Source of the DNA: an uncultured Oceanospirillales bacterium
GTDB taxonomy: Bacteria > Pseudomonadota > Gammaproteobacteria > Pseudomonadales > Litorivicinaceae
DNA length: 17,806 nt
Direction of reading: 5' to 3'
Assembly: GCA_913061245.1 (NCBI GenBank)
Contig: CAJXTO010000015.1
Span: 1 to 17,806 of the forward strand
The notes below the pieces were generated by a model. The model was not told the DNA's origin and did no database searches. It saw only the letters and a list, made by a program, of their open reading frames with translations. Of the stretch, positions 1 through 7,515 are shown piece by piece; the first letter of the stretch is position 1, and every line of letters starts with the position of its first letter. Made by a program: the position numbers and the translations under genes.

Positions 1-134
1 CTGAGTACATGGAGTTTGCCAAAGACATCGACTCAATGGCTGACAACATCTACCGTTATATGAACTTCCATCAGATTGCCGAGTTCCAGGCAAAAGCGAA
101 GGAAGCGAATATTCCTGTGACAGAGATTGCCTAA
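1..134 (+). CDS. acnB: Aconitate hydratase B, C-terminal fragment
   Basis: This is the last 44 codons of a gene entering from the left edge. The reading frame begins at base 3 and ends in TAA at 132-134. The fragment contains EYMEFAKDID followed by NIYRYMNFHQIAEF. As remembered, the E. coli AcnB tail has a similar DTYRYLNFNQLSQY stretch at the same distance from the end. AcnB interconverts citrate and isocitrate in the TCA and glyoxylate cycles using a [4Fe-4S] cluster. The cluster ligands and catalytic domains lie outside the window, so the call rests only on this short tail. In Pseudomonas, acnB also lies in the same chromosomal neighbourhood as ppsA, which supports the call. Confidence 0.75.
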   Translation, partial: EYMEFAKDIDSMADNIYRYMNFHQIAEFQAKAKEANIPVTEIA

Positions 135-145
135 ACGCAATCAAT

Positions 146-182
146 AAAAAACCCCGGCACCTCAGGGTGTCGGGGTTTTTTT
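146..182. terminator. Bidirectional Rho-independent terminator between acnB and rraA
   Basis: An A-run (146-151) is followed by a ten-base stem (CCCCGGCACC, 152-161), a TCAG tetraloop, the matching arm GGTGTCGGGG (166-175, one G-U pair) and a T-run (176-182). The A-run on one side and T-run on the other let it work in both directions. It therefore ends acnB on the plus strand, 11 bases after its stop, and ppsA-rraA on the minus strand, about 20 bases after the rraA stop. Confidence 0.93.
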
Positions 183-201
183 ATGCCTGACTATGAGCGT
201 C

Positions 202-681
202 TTAAACGTCAAGAGCGACTGGTGACACCACAATTCCGTTGTTGTCGCATGCAATGAAATCACCAGGGTGGATTGTCACACCGGCAAAAGTTACAGCGAC
301 ATCAATGTCACCAATACCTTTCTTTTCAGTCTTCATCGGATTTGTCGCAAGCGCTTGAACACCGAGATCCATTGCGCCAAGCTCATCCACATCGCGTATC
401 GAGCCATAAATCACAAAACCTGCCCAACCATTAGCGAGCGCATTGGCAGCAATCATATCGCCAAGTAGCGCACGCCGAAGTGAGCCACCACCATCGACAA
501 CCATAACGCGATTGTTGCCGGCAGTACCTGCGAGCTCTTTCACCTTGGAGTTGTCTTCAAAACATTTGACCGTGACGACCTCACCATAGAACCGTTCACG
601 ACCACCAAAGTTAGTAAACAGAGGCTCGAGGACGGAGATTCCGCCCTCATAGGCATCACACAAATCCGGCGTGGATTTCAT
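202..681 (-). CDS. rraA: RraA, regulator of ribonuclease E activity
   Basis: The 159-residue protein matches RraA along its full length. RraA is a small trimeric cytoplasmic protein that in E. coli binds RNase E and inhibits it, which changes mRNA turnover. Visible hallmarks are the LCD near the N-terminus, EPLFTNFGGRERFYGE, VTVKCFEDN, VMVVDGGGSLRRALLGD and GFVIYGSIRDVDEL. The fold belongs to the larger RraA-like/HMG-aldolase family, but the close match to the E. coli protein favours true RraA. The ATG at 681 is preferred because it gives the same N-terminal length as E. coli RraA. A GTG one codon upstream (684) is possible. The ATG overlaps the TGA of ppsA by one base, so translation is probably coupled. 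Confidence 0.92.
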   Translation of the reverse strand: MKSTPDLCDAYEGGISVLEPLFTNFGGRERFYGEVVTVKCFEDNSKVKELAGTAGNNRVMVVDGGGSLRRALLGDMIAANALANGWAGFVIYGSIRDVDELGAMDLGVQALATNPMKTEKKGIGDIDVAVTFAGVTIHPGDFIACDNNGIVVSPVALDV

Positions 682-3056
682 CACTTGTTATCCTGAGCAT
701 CGGCCAAGAAGAACCAAGTCTCCAAGACTGTATCTGGGTTCAGTGACACCGAGTCAATTCCCTGCTCCATCAACCAGAATGCAAGGTCGGGGTGGTCTGA
801 AGGTCCCTGTCCACAAATACCGATGTATTTACCGGCTTTGTTACATGCCGCGATCGCACGAGACAACAAGAATTTCACAGCTGGATTACGCTCATCAAAC
901 GCATCTGCGATGATTCCAGAGTCGCGATCCAGCCCCAACGTCAACTGCGTCAGATCGTTTGAACCGATTGAAAAACCGTCGAAATACTCAAGGAACTCAT
1001 CGGCCAAAACAGCATTTGACGGAAGCTCACACATCATGATGACTTCGAGACCGTTCTTACCACGCTCGAGACCGTTTTCTTTCAACAGTTCAATCACGGC
1101 CGCCGCTTCATCGAGGGTCCGAACGAATGGCACCATGATGGCAACATTGGTCAGCCCCATCTCGTCACGCACCTTCTTCAGAGCACGACATTCGAACTCA
1201 AAACATGGGCGGAATGATTCCGAAATGTAACGAGATGCCCCACGGAATCCAAGCATTGGATTCTCTTCTTCAGGTTCGTACAACGGCCCACCGATAAGGT
1301 TGCGATACTCGTTTGATTTGAAGTCTGACAAACGCACAATCACGCGCTCAGGTGCAAATGACGCGCCGAGCGTCGCAATACCCTCAACCAGTTTTTCAAC
1401 ATAAAAATCTGTCGGGCTTGCATAACCACCGATACGCTCTGCAATTTCTTCTTTTAAGTCTGCAGGCAAGGTGTCGTAATCCATCAAAGCACGCGGATGC
1501 ACACCAATCATTCGGTTAATGATGAATTCTAAACGTGCCAAACCAATCCCTGCATGCGGGAGGCGCTGGAAATCAAATGCACGGTCGGGATTACCGACAT
1601 TCATCATGATTTTGAATGGAAGCTCAGGCATCGCGTCAACGCTGGTCACGCGGTGATCGTACTTCAAGATCCCTTCATAGATATGACCCGTGTCACCTTC
1701 AGCACAACTGACGGTCACATCGACTCCAGTCGAGAGCAACTCGGTTGCATCACCACAACCGACAACAGCTGGGATACCTAATTCCCGAGCGATAATCGCT
1801 GCGTGACATGTACGACCCCCACGATTGGTTACAATCGCAGATGCTCGCTTCATCACAGGCTCCCAATCAGGGTCTGTCATATCGGTAACAAGAACATCAC
1901 CGGGTTGAACTTCATCCATCTTCGAGATGTCTTTGACCAAACGAACGGTACCCTGACCGATTTTTTGACCAATGGCTCGCCCTTGAGCAAGCACTTCGCT
2001 CTTTTCTTTGAGAACAAAACGTTCCATTTGGCGACCATCTTGCTGACTTTGAACTGTCTCTGGTCTCGCCTGAACGATATATAGCTGGCCATCATCACCA
2101 TCACGCGCCCACTCGATATCCATCGGACGACCATAATGTTTTTCGATGATTAGCGCCTGACGTGCAAGCGACTCAACTTCTGCATCGGTCACACAGAACT
2201 GACGGCGCTCCGCTGGATCGACGTCAACAGTCTCAACTGAACGACCTGGCTTCGACGAGTCCGCATACACCATCTTGATCAACTTTGAGCCGCGTGTTCG
2301 ACGCAAAACGGCTGGACGACCTGCGTCAAGCGTCGGCTTATGCACATAGAATTCATCGGGGTTAACAGCACCCTGTACGACCGTCTCACCCAGACCATAG
2401 GCAGCGGTCACAAATACCACATCACGGAAGCCACTCTCTGTATCCATCGTAAACATGACACCAGCAGCACCTGTCTCAGAACGGACCATGCGCTGGATAC
2501 CAGCCGACAAAGCGACGAGTTCATGTGCAAATCCTTGGTGCACTCGATATGAGATCGCGCGATCATTGAACAATGAAGCAAATACTTCCTTGATCGCATG
2601 CTTAACGTTCTCAATCCCAGAGATATTTAAGAATGTTTCCTGCTGACCAGCGAACGACGCGTCAGGCAGATCTTCTGCAGTAGCAGATGAACGAACCGCT
2701 ACTTTCATACCGGCATTGTCGGCTGTCATTTTTGCAAATGCGTCTTCAATTGCCTGGTCGAGAGCTGGTTGGAACGGTGTATCAATAATCCATGAACGAA
2801 TCTCTGCACCTGTTTTAGCTAACGCGTTGACGTCTTCAACGTCTAACGCTGCGAGCGCCTGATTAATGCGATCTGCTAGGTTTTCATGGGCCAAAAATTC
2901 GCGATAAGCATGCGCAGTTGTCGCAAACCCATTCGGCACGCTCACTCCAGCTCCAGCCAGATTCGAAATCATTTCGCCAAGTGATGCGTTTTTTCCACCA
3001 ACGCGCTCAACATCATTCATGCCGAGCTCATCGAACCAAAGGATATAATTGTCCAA
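681..3056 (-). CDS. ppsA: Phosphoenolpyruvate synthase
   Basis: This 791-residue enzyme converts pyruvate, ATP and water to phosphoenolpyruvate, AMP and phosphate, the first step of gluconeogenesis from C3 compounds. Domains in order are the ATP-binding domain (about 1-340, with VGGKNASLGEM at 19-29 and VRSSATAEDLP at 121-131), the swivelling phosphohistidine domain (GGRTCHAAIIARELGIPAVVG, catalytic His418) and the PEP-binding barrel (GSNDLTQLTLGLDRDSG, catalytic Cys748 in GICGQGPSDHP). Thr416, two residues before the histidine, is the expected site for PpsR regulation. Length and motifs are complete. The start is TTG at 3056, with a purine-rich GGAAGGGGA six bases upstream; no other start would keep the conserved N-terminus. 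rraA follows with overlapping stop and start codons, and ppsR diverges upstream. Confidence 0.97.
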   Translation of the reverse strand: MDNYILWFDELGMNDVERVGGKNASLGEMISNLAGAGVSVPNGFATTAHAYREFLAHENLADRINQALAALDVEDVNALAKTGAEIRSWIIDTPFQPALDQAIEDAFAKMTADNAGMKVAVRSSATAEDLPDASFAGQQETFLNISGIENVKHAIKEVFASLFNDRAISYRVHQGFAHELVALSAGIQRMVRSETGAAGVMFTMDTESGFRDVVFVTAAYGLGETVVQGAVNPDEFYVHKPTLDAGRPAVLRRTRGSKLIKMVYADSSKPGRSVETVDVDPAERRQFCVTDAEVESLARQALIIEKHYGRPMDIEWARDGDDGQLYIVQARPETVQSQQDGRQMERFVLKEKSEVLAQGRAIGQKIGQGTVRLVKDISKMDEVQPGDVLVTDMTDPDWEPVMKRASAIVTNRGGRTCHAAIIARELGIPAVVGCGDATELLSTGVDVTVSCAEGDTGHIYEGILKYDHRVTSVDAMPELPFKIMMNVGNPDRAFDFQRLPHAGIGLARLEFIINRMIGVHPRALMDYDTLPADLKEEIAERIGGYASPTDFYVEKLVEGIATLGASFAPERVIVRLSDFKSNEYRNLIGGPLYEPEEENPMLGFRGASRYISESFRPCFEFECRALKKVRDEMGLTNVAIMVPFVRTLDEAAAVIELLKENGLERGKNGLEVIMMCELPSNAVLADEFLEYFDGFSIGSNDLTQLTLGLDRDSGIIADAFDERNPAVKFLLSRAIAACNKAGKYIGICGQGPSDHPDLAFWLMEQGIDSVSLNPDTVLETWFFLADAQDNK

Positions 3057-3167
3057 AAGGAATCCCCTTCCGTCTTGTGTCTAAGAAACCGCTGACGCAG
3101 ACTAATCTTGAGCTCGCTTCCTTGCACTGCCTCGAGAAACGTCAAACGGCCATCGATAAAGCGGCAT

Positions 3168-3175
3168 AGTATAAA
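3168..3175. promoter_or_regulatory. Candidate divergent -10 elements between ppsA and ppsR
   Basis: TATAAA (3170-3175, plus strand) overlaps TATACT (3173-3168, minus strand), so an overlapping pair of -10-like boxes could drive ppsR and ppsA. No convincing -35 hexamer lies at 16-18 bases in either direction. The plus-strand box would give ppsR a leader of only about ten bases. The call rests on hexamer resemblance and position only. Confidence 0.3.
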
Positions 3176-3177
3176 TG

Positions 3178-3191
3178 ATTTGGAACCAAAT
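3178..3191. repeat. Perfect 14-base palindrome upstream of ppsR
   Basis: ATTTGG and CCAAAT form exact inverted arms around a central AA. The element ends on the base directly before the ppsR ATG and overlaps the region where its ribosome-binding site must lie. It sits in the 135-base ppsA-ppsR divergent region. It could be an operator for a dimeric regulator or a small structure that affects ppsR translation. No known regulator is assigned. Confidence 0.45.
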
Positions 3192-4019
3192 ATGACCTCA
3201 GAAATTCGTCCAGTATTCTTTATTTCAGATGGAACTGGTCTGACCGCCGAAGGCTTAGGACAAGCTTTATTGAGCCAATTCAACACGGTACGGTTTGATA
3301 AGACCACGCTGCCTTATATCGATAGTGTTGAAAAAGCGAAAAAAGCAGTGTCAGAAATCAACGCCGCGGGCATTGAACACAACATTACACCGATCGTTTT
3401 CGACACAATTGTGAATCAAGAGGTGCGTGACGTTCTTGCTGATTGCAACGGCTTTTTAGTTGATATCTTCCAAACATTCTTAAAACCTCTTGAGCGAGAG
3501 CTTGGCCAAGGGTCAAGTTATTCAGTGGGGATGAGTCACGCGGTCGCACCTGATGGTCAATATGCGCGACGCATTGATGCAATTAACTTTGCGCTTGATA
3601 ACGATGACGGCGCCCGAATTCGTTATTACGATCAAGCAGACCTCATCCTCATTGGTGTATCGCGCTCAGGTAAAACGCCAACTAGCTTATATCTGGCAAT
3701 GCAATACGGGCTTAAGGTAGCCAACTATCCTTTGACTGAAGATGATCTCGATGACGATCAACTTCCCGACACGTTAAGGAAGCATAAAGCCAAACTATTT
3801 GGATTAACGATTGACCCGGAGAGATTGCAAGCGATCCGAGAGATGCGCCGGCCTGAGTCTCGATACGCGTCACTCAAACAGTGCCAGTACGAGGTTAACG
3901 AAGTCGAAGCGCTCTACCGCAGACATGCGATTCCTTTTTTATCAACAACCGAACGATCTGTTGAAGAAATCAGTGCCCGGATTCTTCAAGTCACTGGCAA
4001 ACGTAAAGTGGCGCGTTAA
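3192..4019 (+). CDS. ppsR: PEP synthase regulatory protein (kinase/pyrophosphorylase)
   Basis: The 275-residue protein belongs to the DUF299 family. These bifunctional enzymes inactivate PEP synthase by ADP-dependent phosphorylation of a threonine near the catalytic histidine and reactivate it by phosphate-dependent removal. Visible features are FFISDGTGLTAEGLG (9-23), the P-loop GVSRSGKTPTSLYLAMQ (155-171), KLFGLTIDPERL and SRYASLKQC...EVNEVEALYRR, all shared with E. coli PpsR. The ATG at 3192 gives an N-terminus equal to the family. An in-frame upstream ATG at 3108 would add 28 unconserved residues and run through the promoter region. Its substrate ppsA is divergently transcribed next door. 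The stop overlaps that of the convergent hydrolase in the sequence TTAA. Confidence 0.95.
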   Translation: MTSEIRPVFFISDGTGLTAEGLGQALLSQFNTVRFDKTTLPYIDSVEKAKKAVSEINAAGIEHNITPIVFDTIVNQEVRDVLADCNGFLVDIFQTFLKPLERELGQGSSYSVGMSHAVAPDGQYARRIDAINFALDNDDGARIRYYDQADLILIGVSRSGKTPTSLYLAMQYGLKVANYPLTEDDLDDDQLPDTLRKHKAKLFGLTIDPERLQAIREMRRPESRYASLKQCQYEVNEVEALYRRHAIPFLSTTERSVEEISARILQVTGKRKVAR

Positions 4020-4864
4020 CGACCAAAATGCGCGCAAATTAAGTCTGCGCATACGCCTGGTTTTTGATAAGGCAGAGCGTGATCAACGCCTGGGACTGAT
4101 TGATAAAACCATCGCTCTTTAGAAGACGCCAAGATTTGATGGAACGCATGAGCGTCATCGACGCTTTTTGAACCCACAAGACTCAAGGTTCGCGGTACTT
4201 GATCGATCAAGTCCATCCGATCAATGTGCCAAGCGGCTTCATTGACAGCAATCAATGCATACGCAAGACCCTTTGGACGACTCGCCAAACGCTGAACCGT
4301 CATACGCTCAACGCGAGGATGCGTTGAACGGTTGGGTGAAATCAGGTCTAAAAATTGTGTCACACCAATGACTGGATCATCTTCTGCTAACAGTGAAGAT
4401 GCAGCTATCGCATAACGTGATCGCAACTCTCGTAACGCCTCAAGCGACGCACGCTCTAAAAGCGCTGGTTCCAAAAGTACCAAATCATCCACAACGCCTG
4501 GGCGTAACGCATTCACCATCAATGCAATGAGCCCACCAAAACTATACCCAACCATCTGGCACTGCGTGACCGAGAACTCATCGAGCATCGCATCGACATC
4601 ATCAGCAACGATGGTTGCACTAATCGCACGATCTTCGAAATCAAGGGCGTGAGACCGACCCATGCCACGTAGGTCTGGGCATATCACGCGACGGTACGAC
4701 TGAAAAGCGGAGAGCATCGGGTACCATGTCGCTTCAGAGGCAACCCCGGCTCCATGTAGCAAGATAAGATCACCGAAACCTTCTCGGTTTTCAGCGACAT
4801 GAATGGCTAATCGGTAATCTTCACGATCGAGAAACCGAACATCAACAGAGGGCTGGGCTCTCAA
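4016..4864 (-). CDS. Alpha/beta hydrolase of unknown substrate
   Basis: The 282-residue protein has the alpha/beta-hydrolase fold: an oxyanion loop LLHGAG (35-40), DLRGMGRS (64-71), the nucleophile elbow GYSFGG with Ser108, and a late histidine His262 in GVDHALPYQKP. There is no signal peptide, so it is probably cytoplasmic. The usual acid after strand beta-7 is unclear, because the expected position reads VGSKS (230-234), with serine where aspartate normally sits; Glu132 in VLLEPAL or Asp236/237 might serve. The start is TTG at 4864, overlapping the cysB stop as TTGA, so it is likely co-transcribed and coupled with cysB. No in-frame ATG comes before the conserved core. The substrate cannot be named; a link to sulfur metabolism is only suggested by position. 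Confidence 0.8.
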   Translation of the reverse strand: MRAQPSVDVRFLDREDYRLAIHVAENREGFGDLILLHGAGVASEATWYPMLSAFQSYRRVICPDLRGMGRSHALDFEDRAISATIVADDVDAMLDEFSVTQCQMVGYSFGGLIALMVNALRPGVVDDLVLLEPALLERASLEALRELRSRYAIAASSLLAEDDPVIGVTQFLDLISPNRSTHPRVERMTVQRLASRPKGLAYALIAVNEAAWHIDRMDLIDQVPRTLSLVGSKSVDDAHAFHQILASSKERWFYQSVPGVDHALPYQKPGVCADLICAHFGR

Positions 4865-5838
4865 AGCAACGGAACGTCAACTGACTCAAAAATCTTTTCA
4901 GCTTCGGCACGACCTTGGCTTCTGAGGAACTTACCGATCACTTCACGCGACAGGTGTGGCGCAAACAAATTGACAAACCGGTACATATATCCTCGAAGGA
5001 ATGTCCCTCGACGAAACGCGATAGACGTCACACTCGGGCTGAACAGATGACTCGCATTGACGGTCACCAAATCACCATCTGTTTGCGGGTCATGCGCCAT
5101 GTCAGCGACGATTCCAACACCTAGGCCTAACCGAACATAGGTTTTAATGACATCCGCATCCGCTGCTGTGAACACCACCTTCGGCGACAACCCTTCCTGC
5201 TCAAACGCCTCATCCAACCGCGAACGACCGGTAAAACCAAACACGTATGTCACGATCGGATGACGAGCAAGCTCGGCCAGTGTCAGAGGCCCATCAAGCT
5301 GAGCCAGTGGATGGTCTTTCGGGACAATGACTGCTCGATTCCACTGATAGCAAGGCATCAATAACAGGTTCGAGAAATGCTCTAAACCTTCTGTGGCGAT
5401 AGCAAAATCAACGTCGCCCCCAGCCGCCATCTCAGCGATCTGCGCTGGAGTTCCCTGCTGCATCTGCAATGACACTTCGGGATACTCGCGCATAAACTGA
5501 TTAATAATTGGTGGAAGCACATAACGAGCCTGAGTATGCGTTGTCGCAATCGAGAGCACGCCCTTGGTCTCATCTGAGAACTCTTGGGAAATTTGTTTAA
5601 TGGCATCTACTTTATGGAGGATTTCGCTAGCGACCCGCAACACTTCTTCACCGGCAGGTGTAATCGAAACCAAATGTTTGCCATTTCGCGCAAACACCTC
5701 CACACCCAACTCTTCCTCGAGGAGCCGGATTTGCTTAGAAATTCCAGGCTGAGAAGTGAACAGACTTTGTGCGGTGGCAGACACATTAAGATCGTGATTC
5801 GCGACTTCACAAATATAACGAAGCTGTTGCAGTTTCAT
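4861..5838 (-). CDS. cysB: CysB, LysR-type regulator of sulfur assimilation
   Basis: The 325-residue protein is a close match to E. coli CysB, the activator of cysteine biosynthesis and sulfate/thiosulfate uptake genes that responds to N-acetylserine. The winged helix-turn-helix occupies about residues 1-60 (MKLQQLRYICEVANHDLNVS, TSQPGISKQIRLLEEELG). The effector-binding core includes ATTHTQARY, with Thr100 and Thr102 at the same positions as in E. coli CysB, plus VFGFTGRS and TAADADVIKTYVRLGLGVG. The full family length is present. The ATG at 5838 starts the conserved MKLQQLRYI. The gene is divergent from ccoN across a 227-base region and is followed by the hydrolase with a four-base overlap. 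CysB proteins often control their own transcription, but no specific operator could be picked out. Confidence 0.95.
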   Translation of the reverse strand: MKLQQLRYICEVANHDLNVSATAQSLFTSQPGISKQIRLLEEELGVEVFARNGKHLVSITPAGEEVLRVASEILHKVDAIKQISQEFSDETKGVLSIATTHTQARYVLPPIINQFMREYPEVSLQMQQGTPAQIAEMAAGGDVDFAIATEGLEHFSNLLLMPCYQWNRAVIVPKDHPLAQLDGPLTLAELARHPIVTYVFGFTGRSRLDEAFEQEGLSPKVVFTAADADVIKTYVRLGLGVGIVADMAHDPQTDGDLVTVNASHLFSPSVTSIAFRRGTFLRGYMYRFVNLFAPHLSREVIGKFLRSQGRAEAEKIFESVDVPLL

Positions 5839-5853
5839 CTAATTATCGGCTTC

Positions 5854-5867
5854 TTGACATAACTCAA
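5854..5867. promoter_or_regulatory. Candidate FNR/ANR box upstream of ccoN
   Basis: TTGACATAACTCAA matches the FNR/ANR consensus TTGAT-N4-ATCAA at eight of ten defined positions, keeping both TTGA and TCAA ends with exact spacing. A -10-like TATAAC lies at 5892-5897, placing the box centre about 43 bases before the predicted transcription start, close to the -41.5 position typical of FNR-activated promoters. cbb3 oxidase operons are commonly controlled by FNR-type regulators, so the context fits. The same site lies 15 bases in front of cysB on the other strand. Confidence 0.6.
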
Positions 5868-5891
5868 TAACAAATTCGGTAGATCGTGGCT

Positions 5892-5897
5892 TATAAC
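5892..5897 (+). promoter_or_regulatory. Candidate -10 element for the distal cco promoter
   Basis: TATAAC is five of six to the sigma-70 consensus and is spaced appropriately downstream of the FNR-like box at 5854-5867. Activator-dependent promoters usually lack a good -35, as here. It would give ccoN a leader of about 160 bases. A neighbouring TATACT (5903-5908) is an alternative. Confidence 0.4.
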
Positions 5898-5961
5898 CGT
5901 TTTATACTAACCTTTCCCATCATAATAACCACAACATGCAGTGAAGTCGCATTTTTTTCAT

Positions 5962-5980
5962 GAACGAGCTCATTTCGTTC
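5962..5980. repeat. Short inverted repeat in the ccoN leader
   Basis: GAACGA (5962-5967) and TCGTTC (5975-5980) are exact inverted arms around a seven-base spacer. No T-run follows on either strand, so it is unlikely to be a terminator. It might be an operator or a leader hairpin. A six-base arm can arise by chance. Confidence 0.3.
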
Positions 5981-5990
5981 GTCTTAGTCT

Positions 5991-6018
5991 TTGGAATGCT
6001 TCCACCTGCGCATATAAC
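5991..6018 (+). promoter_or_regulatory. Possible proximal sigma-70 promoter for ccoN
   Basis: TTGGAA (5991-5996) and TATAAC (6013-6018) are separated by 16 bases and resemble -35 and -10 boxes. The predicted start is near 6025, about 40 bases before the ccoN ATG. It could give basal, oxygen-independent expression beside the FNR-like promoter further upstream. Confidence 0.35.
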
Positions 6019-6065
6019 TATTTAAACTAACTATAGATATTTTTGTCATAAAAGGAAGGATCAGG

Positions 6066-7505
6066 ATGTCTAACGCTGTAGCACACCCTGCTTATGACTA
6101 CAGGACCGTTCGCCACTTTGCGATCATGGCTGTTGTCTGGGGTATTGTTGGAATGGCTGTCGGTGTGCTCATCGCGGCTCAGTTGGTCTGGCCCGAGCTG
6201 CTTGCCTCAGAATGGACCCACTTTGGACGACTCCGTCCACTGCACACAAACGCGGTGATTTTTGCGTTCGGTGGATGCACGCTATTTGCCACGTCGTATT
6301 ACATCGTCCAACGGACATGTCATACAACACTCGCATTCCCCAACCTTGCCAGATTCACCTTCTGGGGCTGGAACCTTGTGATCGTGCTTGCTGCCATTAC
6401 ACTCCCGCTCGGCATGACAACAACGCATGAGTATGCAGAACTCGAATGGCCAATCGATATCTTGATCGCGGTCGTTTGGATTTCGTATGCCATCGTATTT
6501 TTTGCAACGATTGCGAAGCGGCAAACGTCACATATTTACGTAGCAAACTGGTTCTTGGGTGCATTCATCCTCGTAATCGCAATTCTGCACATCGTCAATA
6601 GTGTTCAGTACCCAGTCAGCTTCACGAAGTCGTATTACGTATGGTCTGGTGCAATGGATGCGATGATCCAGTGGTGGTACGGCCATAACGCCGTCGGCTT
6701 CTTCCTCACAGCAGGCTTCCTCGGGATGATGTATTACTTCGTTCCTAAACAAGCCGGACGCCCTGTCTATTCGTACCGTCTATCGATCGTTCACTTCTGG
6801 GCCTTGATTGCCACTTACATGTGGGCCGGTGCTCACCACCTTCATTACTCAGCACTTCCAGACTGGGCGCAATCGGTTGGCATGGTTATGTCGATCGTTC
6901 TTCTCGCACCAAGCTGGGGCGGCATGATTAACGGTGTAATGACCCTATCAGGTGCTTGGCACAAACTACGCACGGATCCAATCCTTCGGTTCTTAGTCGT
7001 GTCGCTTTCGTTCTATGGGATGTCAACGTTCGAGGGTCCAATGATGTCAATCAAGACCGTCAACGCGTTGTCTCACAACACAGACTGGACAATCGGACAC
7101 GTGCACTCAGGTGCTTTGGGTTGGGTTGCAATGGTCTCGATCGGCTCGCTCTATCACTTGATTCCAAAGGTTTTGGGTATTGCACAAATGTACTCAACTC
7201 GCTTGATCAACATGCACTTCTGGCTCGCAACCATTGGTACTGTTCTTTACATCGCTGCGATGTGGGTCAACGGCATCATGCAAGGTTTGATGTGGCGAGC
7301 AGTTAACCCTGATGGAACTCTCACCTACAGCTTCGTTGATAGCCTCGAAGCGAGCTATCCAGGTTATTTGGTTCGAGTCATCGGCGGTGCCTTCTTCCTG
7401 CTTGGCATGGTGATCATGCTCTATAACGTTTACATGACTGTAAACGATGCAAAACAGCAAGACACGATTCGCGACACAAGCGAACCAGAGCCAGCGGCAG
7501 CATAA
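6066..7505 (+). CDS. ccoN: cbb3-type cytochrome c oxidase subunit I
   Basis: This 479-residue, polytopic inner-membrane protein is the catalytic subunit of the cbb3 oxidase. The enzyme reduces oxygen to water with high affinity and pumps protons. The ligands are all present: His60 and His347 for low-spin heme b; His207, His257 and His258 for CuB (WYGHNAVGF, WAGAHHLHY); His345 for heme b3 (GHVHSGALGW); and Tyr251, expected to be cross-linked to His207. The sequence is very close to the Pseudomonas stutzeri CcoN as remembered, including the tail region GTLTYSFVDSLEAS. The ATG at 6066 follows a strong Shine-Dalgarno, AAGGAAGGA, ending about five bases upstream. It is the first gene of the cco cluster, preceded by the FNR-like box. 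Confidence 0.98.
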   Translation: MSNAVAHPAYDYRTVRHFAIMAVVWGIVGMAVGVLIAAQLVWPELLASEWTHFGRLRPLHTNAVIFAFGGCTLFATSYYIVQRTCHTTLAFPNLARFTFWGWNLVIVLAAITLPLGMTTTHEYAELEWPIDILIAVVWISYAIVFFATIAKRQTSHIYVANWFLGAFILVIAILHIVNSVQYPVSFTKSYYVWSGAMDAMIQWWYGHNAVGFFLTAGFLGMMYYFVPKQAGRPVYSYRLSIVHFWALIATYMWAGAHHLHYSALPDWAQSVGMVMSIVLLAPSWGGMINGVMTLSGAWHKLRTDPILRFLVVSLSFYGMSTFEGPMMSIKTVNALSHNTDWTIGHVHSGALGWVAMVSIGSLYHLIPKVLGIAQMYSTRLINMHFWLATIGTVLYIAAMWVNGIMQGLMWRAVNPDGTLTYSFVDSLEASYPGYLVRVIGGAFFLLGMVIMLYNVYMTVNDAKQQDTIRDTSEPEPAAA

Positions 7506-7515
7506 GGAGCCCAAG

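Noticed and set aside
823..1230. 135-codon open frame on the plus strand opposite ppsA
   Set aside because: It lies wholly opposite conserved ppsA codons and its translation has no recognisable domain.
3108..3191. N-terminal extension of ppsR from an upstream ATG
   Set aside because: The 28 extra residues are basic, unconserved and encoded by the divergent promoter region; family members start at the later ATG.
5854..5859. TTGACA as a sigma-70 -35 box
   Set aside because: The hexamer is perfect, but no -10 sequence lies at 16-18 bases; the sequence is better explained as half of the FNR-like box.
7447..7515. Longer ccoO start inside ccoN
   Set aside because: The ATG at 7516 has a strong AAGGAG and gives the normal CcoO N-terminus.
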